Assembly: GCF_002943465.1 (NCBI RefSeq)
Contig: NZ_PTQY01000002.1
Span: 310,001 to 374,000, forward strand
DNA from: Rhodoferax sp. TS-BS-61-7
GTDB taxonomy: Bacteria > Pseudomonadota > Gammaproteobacteria > Burkholderiales > Burkholderiaceae_C
DNA: 64,000 bases
Direction of reading: 5' to 3'
The translations under genes were made by a program, and so were the position numbers. Numbering within the stretch: position 1 is the first letter of the stretch; each line of letters opens with the position of its first letter. Shown in pieces: positions 37,088 to 44,767 of this stretch. The notes beneath the pieces were generated by a model. It was given only the letters and a program-made list of their open reading frames with translations, ran no database searches and was not told the DNA's origin.

Positions 37088-37933
37088 ATGGCACATGACC
37101 ACACCATTCCTCAGCGCTGGGAGCACTACACCGCGCAAGACCACGCGGTGTGGAAGACGCTGTTTGAACGACAAACCGCGCTGCTGCCCGGGCTGGCCTG
37201 CGCCGAATTTGTAGAGGGCATGCGCCACCTGCCGATCTCGGCCCAGGGCATTCCCAACTTTGCAGAGCTCAACGACGTGCTAAAGCCGCAAACGGGCTGG
37301 CAGGTGGTGGCCGTGCCGGGGCTGGTTCCGGACGAGGTATTTTTTGAGCACCTGGCGAACCGGCGTTTCCCCAGCGGCAACTTCATCCGCGGGGCGAACC
37401 AGCTGGATTACCTGCAGGAGCCTGATGTCTTTCATGACGTGTTCGGCCACGTGCCCATGCTCATGCACCCCGTGATGGCGGACTTTATCCAGATGTATGG
37501 CGAGGCCGGGCTGCGCGCGCAGCGCATCGGCAAGCTGACCGAGCTGGCACGGGTCTACTGGTACACGGTGGAGTTTGGGTTGGTGAAGGAAGTGGTGAAC
37601 GGTGCGCAGGCCTTGCGCATCTATGGCGCGGGCATTGCCTCCAGCTTTACCGAGAGTGTGTACGCGGTGCAGAGTGCGTCGCCGCACCGCATTGGTTTTG
37701 AGCTGGAGCGCGTCATGCGCACTAATTACCGCATTGACGATTTTCAGGAAAGCTACTTTGTGTTGGACAGCCTGGACGACCTGTTGGGTCTGGCCCGCAT
37801 CGACTTTGCCCCGGTCTACGAGCGCCTGAACCACGGCCCCAGCTACCAGCCTGGCGACGTGTTGCCCACCGACACGGTGTTGCACCGTGGCAGCGGTGCC
37901 TACCACTGTGCTCACACTGCAGTTAGCGCTTAA
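37088..37933 (+). CDS. phhA: phenylalanine 4-monooxygenase
   Basis: This 281-residue bacterial-type enzyme (no ACT domain) hydroxylates phenylalanine to tyrosine using a pterin and non-heme iron. The iron ligands are both His of FHDVFGHVPMLMHP and the later Glu in the YWYTVEFGLV region. It feeds the tyrosine pathway encoded just upstream. The pterin recycling enzyme gene phhB is not adjacent. The TAA stop is the beginning of dispersed repeat copy D. Confidence 0.96.
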   Translation: MAHDHTIPQRWEHYTAQDHAVWKTLFERQTALLPGLACAEFVEGMRHLPISAQGIPNFAELNDVLKPQTGWQVVAVPGLVPDEVFFEHLANRRFPSGNFIRGANQLDYLQEPDVFHDVFGHVPMLMHPVMADFIQMYGEAGLRAQRIGKLTELARVYWYTVEFGLVKEVVNGAQALRIYGAGIASSFTESVYAVQSASPHRIGFELERVMRTNYRIDDFQESYFVLDSLDDLLGLARIDFAPVYERLNHGPSYQPGDVLPTDTVLHRGSGAYHCAHTAVSA

Positions 37934-37985
37934 ATTGGCCTCTAGCCATTATGGGTATTGCGCGAGCAGCTATCACAATGGTAGC
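37932..37985 (+). repeat. dispersed intergenic repeat, copy D
   Basis: This copy begins in the phhA stop codon (TAAATTGGCCTCTAGCC), continues GGGTATTGCGCGAGCAG, and ends with GCTATC-ACAAT-GGTAGC, a 6-bp hairpin with one wobble. The stop codon and last codons of the convergent Lrp/AsnC gene (stop at 37973) also lie within it, so both genes end inside the repeat. Confidence 0.92.
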
Positions 37986-38431
37986 GCGGTGGTGCTCTTG
38001 ATCTCCTCCATCGAGAACGCCGACGACACCCCCGCCAGCTGCGCGTTCTGAATCAACCGTTTGTAGAAGCGGTCGTAGCCTGCAATGTCGGCGGCCACCA
38101 CCTTGAGCAGGTAGTCCACATCGCCACTCATGCGGTGGAACTCCATCACCTCCGGCATGCTAGACACCGAGGCCGCAAACTTGCGCAGCCAGGCTTCGTC
38201 GTGCCGGTTGGTGCGCAGGCTCACAAACACGGTCACCGGCAGACCGGCCTGCGCACGGTTCACGATGGCCACACGCTTCTCGATGAGGCCAGACTCTTCC
38301 ATGGCCTTGACGCGTTTCCAGCAAGGCGTGGATGACAAACCCACCTTCTCGCCGAGCTGGGCGGCCGACAGCGTGCCGTCTTCCTGCAATGCGCCCAGGA
38401 TGGCGCGGTCCATGCGGTCTAGTTCTTTCAT
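37973..38431 (-). CDS. Lrp/AsnC-family transcriptional regulator (next to cysteine desulfurase)
   Basis: This 152-residue regulator has an N-terminal HTH (AAQLGEKVGLSSTPCWKRVKAMEESG) and a RAM domain with MPEVMEFHRMSGDVDYLLKVVA. The HTH and domain arrangement are those of BkdR/Lrp-type factors. It is divergent from the cysteine desulfurase fusion at 38559 and convergent with phhA. A sulfur amino acid effector is plausible from the neighbour but not shown. Its last codons come from the dispersed repeat. Confidence 0.9.
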   Translation of the reverse strand: MKELDRMDRAILGALQEDGTLSAAQLGEKVGLSSTPCWKRVKAMEESGLIEKRVAIVNRAQAGLPVTVFVSLRTNRHDEAWLRKFAASVSSMPEVMEFHRMSGDVDYLLKVVAADIAGYDRFYKRLIQNAQLAGVSSAFSMEEIKSTTALPL

Positions 38432-38558
38432 GCTGCTAATCTTCTTATTAAAAGAACGTTCATTCTACAAAGCGCCGATTATTCGGTAAATACGAAACGA
38501 ATTTTTGCGGTGGGCCACCTAAGATTTGCAGCAATTACAACTGCTTGCAAGGCCCGCC

Positions 38559-40130
38559 ATGTACACCCCGCTGACCGAGATTTACCTGGACTGCAATGCC
38601 ACCACGCCGCTGCTGCCTGCGGCACGCGATGCGGCCCTGCAGGCCATGGAAGCGCAGTTTGGCAACCCCAGCAGCAGCCACTGCACCGGCTTGCGTGCCC
38701 GGGCATGGGTCGATGACGTGCGGGCACGTGCCAGCCGCCTGCTGGGCGTGGGGGCAGGGCGTCTGCTGTTTGTGAGTGGCGCGACCGAAGGCATACAGAC
38801 TGCCGTGCTCTCTGCCCTGTGCGCGTTGCGCGAACGCCGTGATGCGGGCGAGCGCGTGGACGGTCCGCTCTTGGTGGGCGCCACCGAACACAAGGCCGTG
38901 CCGCAAAGCCTGGCGCACTGGAACCGCGTGCTGGGCCTGAACCTGCCCATTGTGGAAGTGCCCGTGGACCGCAACGGTCTGCATGACATGGCCTTTCTGC
39001 AAGCCCACATCGCCCATGCCGGCCTGCTGTGCACCATGGCCGCCAACAACGAAACCGGCGTGATCTCTGACATCGCAGGTATCGAGGCGTTGCTGCACGC
39101 GACGAACTCCCGTGCGCTGTGGCTGGTGGACTGTGTGCAGGCGCTGGGCAAGCTGAGTTTGAACCTGCAAGGCACGCGCATCGACTACGCACCGTTCTCA
39201 GGCCACAAGCTTTACGCCCCCAAGGGCATTGGCATGTTGTATGTGCGTGCCGGCAGTCCGTTCACGCCGCTGATGGTGGGTGGTGGGCAGGAGGCGGGCC
39301 AGCGTTCGGGCACGGAGAACATGCCGGGTATTGCGGCCCTGGGCGCGGTGCTGCAGGCGCTGGAAACGGGGGAGGGTGGGGTGTTCCGTTCCACCACCTT
39401 TTTGCAGCAGGCGCGCCTGCGCTTGGCCGAAGCACTGCGTAATGCCTTTCCAGGGTTGGTGTTCAACATGCCCTTCGACGGCTCGTTGCCCACCACGCTG
39501 AATTTTTCGGTGCCGGGCCTGTCCAGCAAGGCGTTGCTCAACCTGTTTGACGCGGCCGGCATGCGCATTAGTGCAGGCAGTGCCTGCAGCGCGGCCAAGG
39601 CGGAGCCCAGCTTTGTACTGTGCGCCATGGGACTGCCGGCCTGGCAGGCGGAGGGCGCGGCACGCCTCTCCATTGGTGCGCTCACCGATGACGCGCTGAT
39701 AGACGAAGCCTGCGCGCGTATTGCCCGCTGTGGCGCGGCCCTGCAAAGCGCCGCGACCGCGGTGCAACCGCCAGCGATCACCCCTGTGGTACCCGCAGCG
39801 TCTTTGCCTGATATGCAAGAGAGCTCACTGACCGCCGCTACCTTGCCCGCGTTTCTGCAAAGCCACCCTGACGCGCTGCTGGTGGATGTGCGCGAGCCGT
39901 TTGAACACGCGGTGGGCCAACACAGCCTGCCTTGGTCCACACCGGCGCTGTGTAATGTGCCACTGGCCACCCTGGGCCAGCACCTGCCAGCCTGGTTGGA
40001 TGAAGGCCACCGCCCCCTGGTGTTTTTCTGCCGCAGCGGAGGGCGCAGTCTGCAGGCTGTGCAGGCTTTGCGCGCACGCGGTCATGGTCAGGCTTGGCAT
40101 TTGGGTGGAGGACTGGCACTGTCGTCATAG
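38559..40130 (+). CDS. cysteine desulfurase - rhodanese fusion protein
   Basis: This 523-residue protein joins a NifS-like PLP cysteine desulfurase (about 1-405) to a rhodanese domain (about 430-520). The PLP lysine is K217 in SGHKLYAPKG, the persulfide Cys is C343 in SAGSACSAAK, and the rhodanese Cys is C491 in FFCRSGGRS. Such a fusion could pass the persulfide sulfur straight from the desulfurase to the rhodanese and on to an acceptor. The start at ATG 38559 has only a weak ribosome binding site; an upstream TTG (38526) is possible. It is divergent from an Lrp-type regulator. Confidence 0.9.
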   Translation: MYTPLTEIYLDCNATTPLLPAARDAALQAMEAQFGNPSSSHCTGLRARAWVDDVRARASRLLGVGAGRLLFVSGATEGIQTAVLSALCALRERRDAGERVDGPLLVGATEHKAVPQSLAHWNRVLGLNLPIVEVPVDRNGLHDMAFLQAHIAHAGLLCTMAANNETGVISDIAGIEALLHATNSRALWLVDCVQALGKLSLNLQGTRIDYAPFSGHKLYAPKGIGMLYVRAGSPFTPLMVGGGQEAGQRSGTENMPGIAALGAVLQALETGEGGVFRSTTFLQQARLRLAEALRNAFPGLVFNMPFDGSLPTTLNFSVPGLSSKALLNLFDAAGMRISAGSACSAAKAEPSFVLCAMGLPAWQAEGAARLSIGALTDDALIDEACARIARCGAALQSAATAVQPPAITPVVPAASLPDMQESSLTAATLPAFLQSHPDALLVDVREPFEHAVGQHSLPWSTPALCNVPLATLGQHLPAWLDEGHRPLVFFCRSGGRSLQAVQALRARGHGQAWHLGGGLALSS

Positions 40131-40274
40131 TGGATATTTCGCCCACTCCAAAAATGGCTGATATCCAGCTAGTTCGTCGTTAAATATGTTCTGCCGAGTG
40201 AGCGCGGCAATTTGACTAAAAAGTCTGACGTAAGTGACGTGCTCGTCTTCCCGAGTCAGGTCTTTAGAGGGCGA

Positions 40275-41384
40275 TTAGGCTTCACCATATCGATGTAACG
40301 AGGCAAGCTTCCAAGGAACCAAAGACTCCGTTGAATAGGGAGGCTGGGTGTAGTAAGGGTTGGCGATGCCCGCAAGCTGGCGAATGTGATGTTGTTGCTT
40401 CAAGTCAAGGGTGCTCCACCAACTTTCAGAGAAGCAGACGTTCTCAAGATGAGCAAACACATACTGGACGATAAAAGTTGCCAGCATGTCATTTTGGAGT
40501 CGCAGGAGTGATTCGACCATTTTTTCTGGCGCTACGAACTCCTTTCTCCATCCTAGGACTACCGCGGCGCCGACTGGGCACGAGACCACTGATAGATACA
40601 AATGCTGCAGCTGGTTGTTCGGGTCATGCAACACCTGAAGTTGGTTGCCTTCAATGTCTTTTGTCGGCGTTGGCGCCCCGCATGTGGCGATGCATAACGG
40701 ACCTTCAAACTCCAAACACACGAATCTCCAGTCTGAGTACGTCTGCGAAAGAAGGGCTTGATCGGCCCAATGCTTTTGAGATACGAGTTCGCCAACCGCT
40801 TTCTGATTTCCGGCGATTTGTATTTCATTGCGCCGCTGAATCTCTTCCTGTTCTAGTGGTGGCAGCCCACGGTCAAGTAATGGGGCAAGCTGCCTTAGCG
40901 AGCGTGCAGCGCCTTGCTTCTGATATAGCTCGTGACAGAGCGCACGATAGCTTAGAAGGAAGGTTGACTCTGCAGAAAAACGAAATGCATCTACTTCCAA
41001 TGGTGCGAATGTTTGTGAGTCATGGGTACCACAGAAGCCGGTAAACGTTGATGCTTTCCTCCAGCCTTTCCTATGAACCTTTAGAAGACCACCTGCATCT
41101 CTCTCGGCAGGATAAAAAGTATGGACATGGTTGTCGCTGTCCAATAGACTTTGAAGAGTGCGAGCTCTTTGAACCGTGTGGGCATCAATGATGCCGTTGC
41201 ACACTCCTTGCGCTGCATGCGGGTGCAAGCATTCTTTCTTTATAAATTGCTGGCGATTGAGGTTTAGGAGCGCAGCCGTAGGCAGTGGCTTCTCTGCTTC
41301 TCGATTGAGGTGACAGTGCTTGTACTTTTTGCCGGACTTGCACCAGCATGGGTCGTTCCGACCGATTTTTTGTAAGCCTGCCAT
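40275..41384 (-). CDS. SEC-C motif protein of unknown function, low GC
   Basis: This is a 369-residue protein. Residues 10-26 are a SEC-C zinc-binding motif (C13, C15, C24, H25 in DPCWCKSGKKYKHCH), as at the SecA C-terminus. The rest is soluble, with no recognisable catalytic motif; an HxxC-type pair in HPHAAQGVCNGIIDAH may be a second metal site. Its codon use is A+T-richer than its neighbours, suggesting transfer. The 254 bases after its 5' end (41385-41638) and the 144 bases before it (40131-40274) hold nothing I can recognise. SEC-C proteins of this size often sit in accessory regions; a defence or stress role is a guess. Confidence 0.8.
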   Translation of the reverse strand: MAGLQKIGRNDPCWCKSGKKYKHCHLNREAEKPLPTAALLNLNRQQFIKKECLHPHAAQGVCNGIIDAHTVQRARTLQSLLDSDNHVHTFYPAERDAGGLLKVHRKGWRKASTFTGFCGTHDSQTFAPLEVDAFRFSAESTFLLSYRALCHELYQKQGAARSLRQLAPLLDRGLPPLEQEEIQRRNEIQIAGNQKAVGELVSQKHWADQALLSQTYSDWRFVCLEFEGPLCIATCGAPTPTKDIEGNQLQVLHDPNNQLQHLYLSVVSCPVGAAVVLGWRKEFVAPEKMVESLLRLQNDMLATFIVQYVFAHLENVCFSESWWSTLDLKQQHHIRQLAGIANPYYTQPPYSTESLVPWKLASLHRYGEA

Positions 41385-41638
41385 ATTGGCTATCTCCTCT
41401 GAGGCCTACCAATGCCCATGCTGCAAAGCCAGAGATGCAGTCTGTCTGCTGAATCTTAATCCGACCATTTAATCCTCCCGAAATGGGGCTGCTCTCCAGC
41501 TGAACAGCAAGACACATTGTGTCTTCGCACAGTTGCACTACTAACTCAATGAGCGTGCACGGCATTGGCACTATAGCTTGCGCAACATGACGGTGTGCAT
41601 CAAACAATGTGCGGAATGTTGGCGGCACAATGGAGTGC

Positions 41639-43387
41639 ATGACTACAGCTTCTCCAATCTCCCAACTCGCCGGCCACCTGCTGGTGCAATGCCTGGTTGA
41701 ACAGGGCGTAACCCACGCCTTTGGTGTACCCGGTGAAAGTTACCTGGCCGTGCTGGATGGTTTTCATTTGTACCGCGAGCAGATCCAATTTGTCGTGAAC
41801 CGCCAAGAGGGCGGTGCCGCCTTCATGGCTGAGGCCCACGGCAAGCTCACCGGCCGCCCCGGCGTGTGTTTCGTGACGCGCGGGCCCGGCGCCACCAACG
41901 CCAGCATTGGTGTGCACACGGCGTTCCAGGATTCCACACCCATGGTGCTGCTGGTGGGTGACGTGGCCAGTGACCAGCGCGACCGCGAGGCCTTTCAGGA
42001 GATGGACTACCGCGTCATGTTCGGCCCCAGCGCACTGGGCATGGCCAAACGTGTGGAGCGTATTGATGACGCGGCGCGCATTCCCGAATACATCGCACGC
42101 GCCTTTGCCACCGCCATGAATGGCCGCCCCGGCCCTGTGGTGCTGGTGTTGCCCGAAGACATGCTGACGCAGCCGCTGGTGGCCGATGCGGCTGGCAAGC
42201 TACCGCAACCGCTGGCCCGGGTAGAGCCGGTGGAGGCCTGGAGCGACCCTGGAGCCTTGCGCAATCTGCGCCAACTGCTATTGAAATCGGAGCGCCCGTT
42301 TGTCATCGCGGGCGGCGGTGGTTGGACGCCGCAGGCCGCACAGGCGTTACAGCGTTTTGCCGAAAACTGGCGCCTGCCGGTAGGCAATGCGTTTCGCTTT
42401 CAGGACACCTTTGACAACCACCATCCGCAGTACGCGGGCGATGTGGGCATTGGCATCAACCCGGCGCTGGCCAAACGTGTGCGCGAGAGTGATCTGATCA
42501 TCGCCATTGGCCCACGCCTGGGTGAGATGACCACCGGTGGCTACACGTTGTTGCAGGCACCCAAGGCGGCGCAGACGCTGGTACACATCCACAGCAGCGC
42601 CGAAGAGCTCAACCGCGTCTACCAGGCCGACTTGGCCATCCACGCCAGCATGCGCGCCGCCGCCCGCTCGCTGGAGGTGTTGACCGCGCCGGTGAATGTG
42701 CCCTGGGAGGCCTGGACGCAGGGCTGCAACGCCGACTACCAGGCCAACCTCGTGCCCAGCGTGATCAAAGACCTGCCCGCTGACAACGACCGCGGCCTGG
42801 TGGACATGCCCAGTGTGATCGCCACGCTGCAAAAGCACCTTCCTGCAGATGCTGTGCTGACCAATGGCGCCGGCAACTTTGCCAGCTGGCTGCACCGCTT
42901 CTACCGCTACACCGGCTTGGCTTCGGGCCACAAGACCCAGCTGGCACCTACCAATGGCGCCATGGGTTATGGCGTGCCGGCCGGCATTGCAGCCGCCATC
43001 ACCACCGGGCGCACTGCCTTCACCATTGCCGGTGACGGTGATTTTCTGATGAACGGGCAAGAGCTGGCCACGGCGGTGCAGCATGGTGCCAAGAGCATCA
43101 TCCTGCTGCTGAACAACGGCATGTACGGCACCATCCGTATGCATCAGGAGCGCGAGTACCCGCAGCGTGTGGCGGGCACGGCGCTGAACAACCCCGACTT
43201 TGCGGCGCTGGCGCGTGCCTATGGTTATGCGGGCGTCACCATCCGCAAGAGTGCCGACTTTGAAGCCGAGCTGCTGGCCGCGCTGGTGCGACCGAATGGC
43301 ACGGTGATCGAGGTGGTGCTGGAGCCTGAACTCATCAGCACGCGCGGCACCTTGGCCGCGATGACGCAAGCTGCGTTGCAGCGCTGA
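41639..43387 (+). CDS. thiamine diphosphate-dependent enzyme, acetolactate synthase-like
   Basis: This is a 582-residue ThDP enzyme with three typical domains. The catalytic Glu is in GVPGESYLAV near residue 34. The ThDP/Mg motif is GDGDFLMNGQELATAVQHGA through to LLLNNGMYGTIR. No regulatory subunit gene is adjacent, and the sequence lacks clear IlvB family markers, so this is probably not the biosynthetic acetolactate synthase. Decarboxylase or carboligase activity on a 2-oxo acid is more likely. The start is ATG 41639 or ATG 41630. The GNAT gene follows by 6 bases. Confidence 0.85.
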   Translation: MTTASPISQLAGHLLVQCLVEQGVTHAFGVPGESYLAVLDGFHLYREQIQFVVNRQEGGAAFMAEAHGKLTGRPGVCFVTRGPGATNASIGVHTAFQDSTPMVLLVGDVASDQRDREAFQEMDYRVMFGPSALGMAKRVERIDDAARIPEYIARAFATAMNGRPGPVVLVLPEDMLTQPLVADAAGKLPQPLARVEPVEAWSDPGALRNLRQLLLKSERPFVIAGGGGWTPQAAQALQRFAENWRLPVGNAFRFQDTFDNHHPQYAGDVGIGINPALAKRVRESDLIIAIGPRLGEMTTGGYTLLQAPKAAQTLVHIHSSAEELNRVYQADLAIHASMRAAARSLEVLTAPVNVPWEAWTQGCNADYQANLVPSVIKDLPADNDRGLVDMPSVIATLQKHLPADAVLTNGAGNFASWLHRFYRYTGLASGHKTQLAPTNGAMGYGVPAGIAAAITTGRTAFTIAGDGDFLMNGQELATAVQHGAKSIILLLNNGMYGTIRMHQEREYPQRVAGTALNNPDFAALARAYGYAGVTIRKSADFEAELLAALVRPNGTVIEVVLEPELISTRGTLAAMTQAALQR

Positions 43388-43393
43388 CCTGCC

Positions 43394-43918
43394 ATGCCCA
43401 TCATCCGCTTGACGCCCGAGCACGCAGCGGCCTACCGGGCGCTGATTCTGCAAGCCTATGCCTTGCACCCGGACGCCTTCACCACCAGCGCCACCGAGCG
43501 CAGCGGTTTTCCGCTCAGCTGGTGGGAAAACCGGCTGGCCGCTGGTGACGATGCCACGGAAGTGCTGTTCGGCGCCTGGGAGCAGGGCGCGCTGGTGGGC
43601 TTGGCGGGCCTGTCGTTTGAGCCGCGGGAGAAGGCCCGCCACAAAGCCACGCTGTTTGGCATGTATGTGGATGCCCAGCACCGCAGTCTGGGCTTGGGGC
43701 GCCAGTTGGTGGCAGCTGTGCTCGACTATGGGCGCAGCCGCAACGGCACGCTGCTGGTGCAGCTCACGGTGACCGAGGGCAACGCTGCAGCCAGTGGCTT
43801 GTACGCGTCTTTCGGTTTTGTGCCCTTTGGGACCGAGCCCTTGGCAGTGCGGGTGGGGAGTGGGTATGTGTCCAAGGTGCACATGTGGTGCCACCTGCAT
43901 GCGCCCCACCTGGCTTGA
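43394..43918 (+). CDS. GNAT-family N-acetyltransferase
   Basis: This 174-residue acyltransferase has the acetyl-CoA-binding loop LGLGRQLVAAVLDYG (consensus Q/R-x-x-G-x-G/A) and a C-terminal strand GNAAASGLYASFGFVPFG. The substrate is unknown. It starts 6 bases after the ThDP enzyme gene, so the two are probably co-transcribed. The ATG at 43394 is the annotated start. Confidence 0.9.
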   Translation: MPIIRLTPEHAAAYRALILQAYALHPDAFTTSATERSGFPLSWWENRLAAGDDATEVLFGAWEQGALVGLAGLSFEPREKARHKATLFGMYVDAQHRSLGLGRQLVAAVLDYGRSRNGTLLVQLTVTEGNAAASGLYASFGFVPFGTEPLAVRVGSGYVSKVHMWCHLHAPHLA

Positions 43919-43947
43919 GCAGGTGGGCAGCGCTGGGGTGCGATATT

Positions 43948-44001
43948 GCTATTAAATCAATAGCTGCTCGCGCAGTATTGGCGTGCTCTAGAGGTCTTTT
44001 T
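43948..44001 (-). repeat. dispersed intergenic repeat, copy E
   Basis: Read on the minus strand, it begins right at the stop codon of the gene at 44001 (TAAAAAAGACCTCTAG), continues CCAATACTGCGCGAGCAG, and ends with GCTATT-GATTT-AATAGC, a perfect 6-bp hairpin. It separates that gene from the GNAT gene on the other strand. Confidence 0.9.
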
Positions 44002-44639
44002 TATGCTGAATGTGCCATGCGAAAGAGAGGCGGGCTGCTGTGGCCCGCAGGCTTGCTGGCCTGTCCCGTCGCGGGGGCGCCCAAGGGGGGCAGCAGAATA
44101 AACGGGCCCGGGCCGCTGTCGTGCCACTGGGAGCAGGCCATCACATAGCTGCTGCCGACGCCGGGCTGTTCGGTGTCCACGATCATGGCAATCCGCATGC
44201 CGCTGAAGTCGGACTGCGTGTACAGGCGGCGCACACCTGTGGCGCCCTGGATGGTTGGCAGGTGGATGGACTGGGCGGGCGACCAGCGGCGGCCCAGGCT
44301 TTCTGCGGCGTCCAGCGCGGTTACCGGAGTTTCGGTCCGGTACTGGGTGTTCAGCCCCTTGGCCGCAATCACCACCAAGGCGCCCGCAACATTGCGGCCC
44401 ACGGTCAGAAAATCGGCCTTCAGGCCCAGATTTTCCAGGCGCTGGCCGCTGGCGTCAAAACGGCTGTCACCGCTGTCGGCGATAAAGCTCCACACGCAGC
44501 CGTCCGGGCCGATGCTGAAGGCTTCCTCCTGCTTTTGCGCGTTGCGCATGACAACGGTCTGTTGCCATTGCACTCCCTGGGATGGGCGTGGCTCGTAAGA
44601 CATGGGGTTTTGTGGAGCAGTCACGGTGGTTTTTGGCAT
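44001..44639 (-). CDS. hypothetical protein
   Basis: This is a 212-residue soluble protein with no signal peptide or membrane helix. A central repeat-like beta region (SFIADSGDSRFDASGQRLENLG and AKGLNTQYRTE) suggests a beta-propeller or tectonin-like fold, but the length is short. The start is taken as ATG 44637-44639 (MPKTTV) rather than the upstream 44693. It is divergent from the CadC-like regulator at 44768, which may control it. I do not recognise the family. Confidence 0.65.
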   Translation of the reverse strand: MPKTTVTAPQNPMSYEPRPSQGVQWQQTVVMRNAQKQEEAFSIGPDGCVWSFIADSGDSRFDASGQRLENLGLKADFLTVGRNVAGALVVIAAKGLNTQYRTETPVTALDAAESLGRRWSPAQSIHLPTIQGATGVRRLYTQSDFSGMRIAMIVDTEQPGVGSSYVMACSQWHDSGPGPFILLPPLGAPATGQASKPAGHSSPPLFRMAHSA

Positions 44640-44767
44640 GGAATGTTCTTTTCTTTCAACGACTTGGGCTGAGTTTGCTGAGTTGCTCCCCAAAAGTCCT
44701 CAATCACTCCTTAAAATTCCTGAATTCGTGACTGACCAGGTCTTCAGGACCGCCAAGAAAGATCGCT

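Noticed and set aside
41185..41640. 151-codon minus-strand ORF upstream of and overlapping the SEC-C gene
   Set aside because: It overlaps the start of the SEC-C gene in another frame, lacks a convincing ribosome binding site and shows no domain; composition does not support coding.
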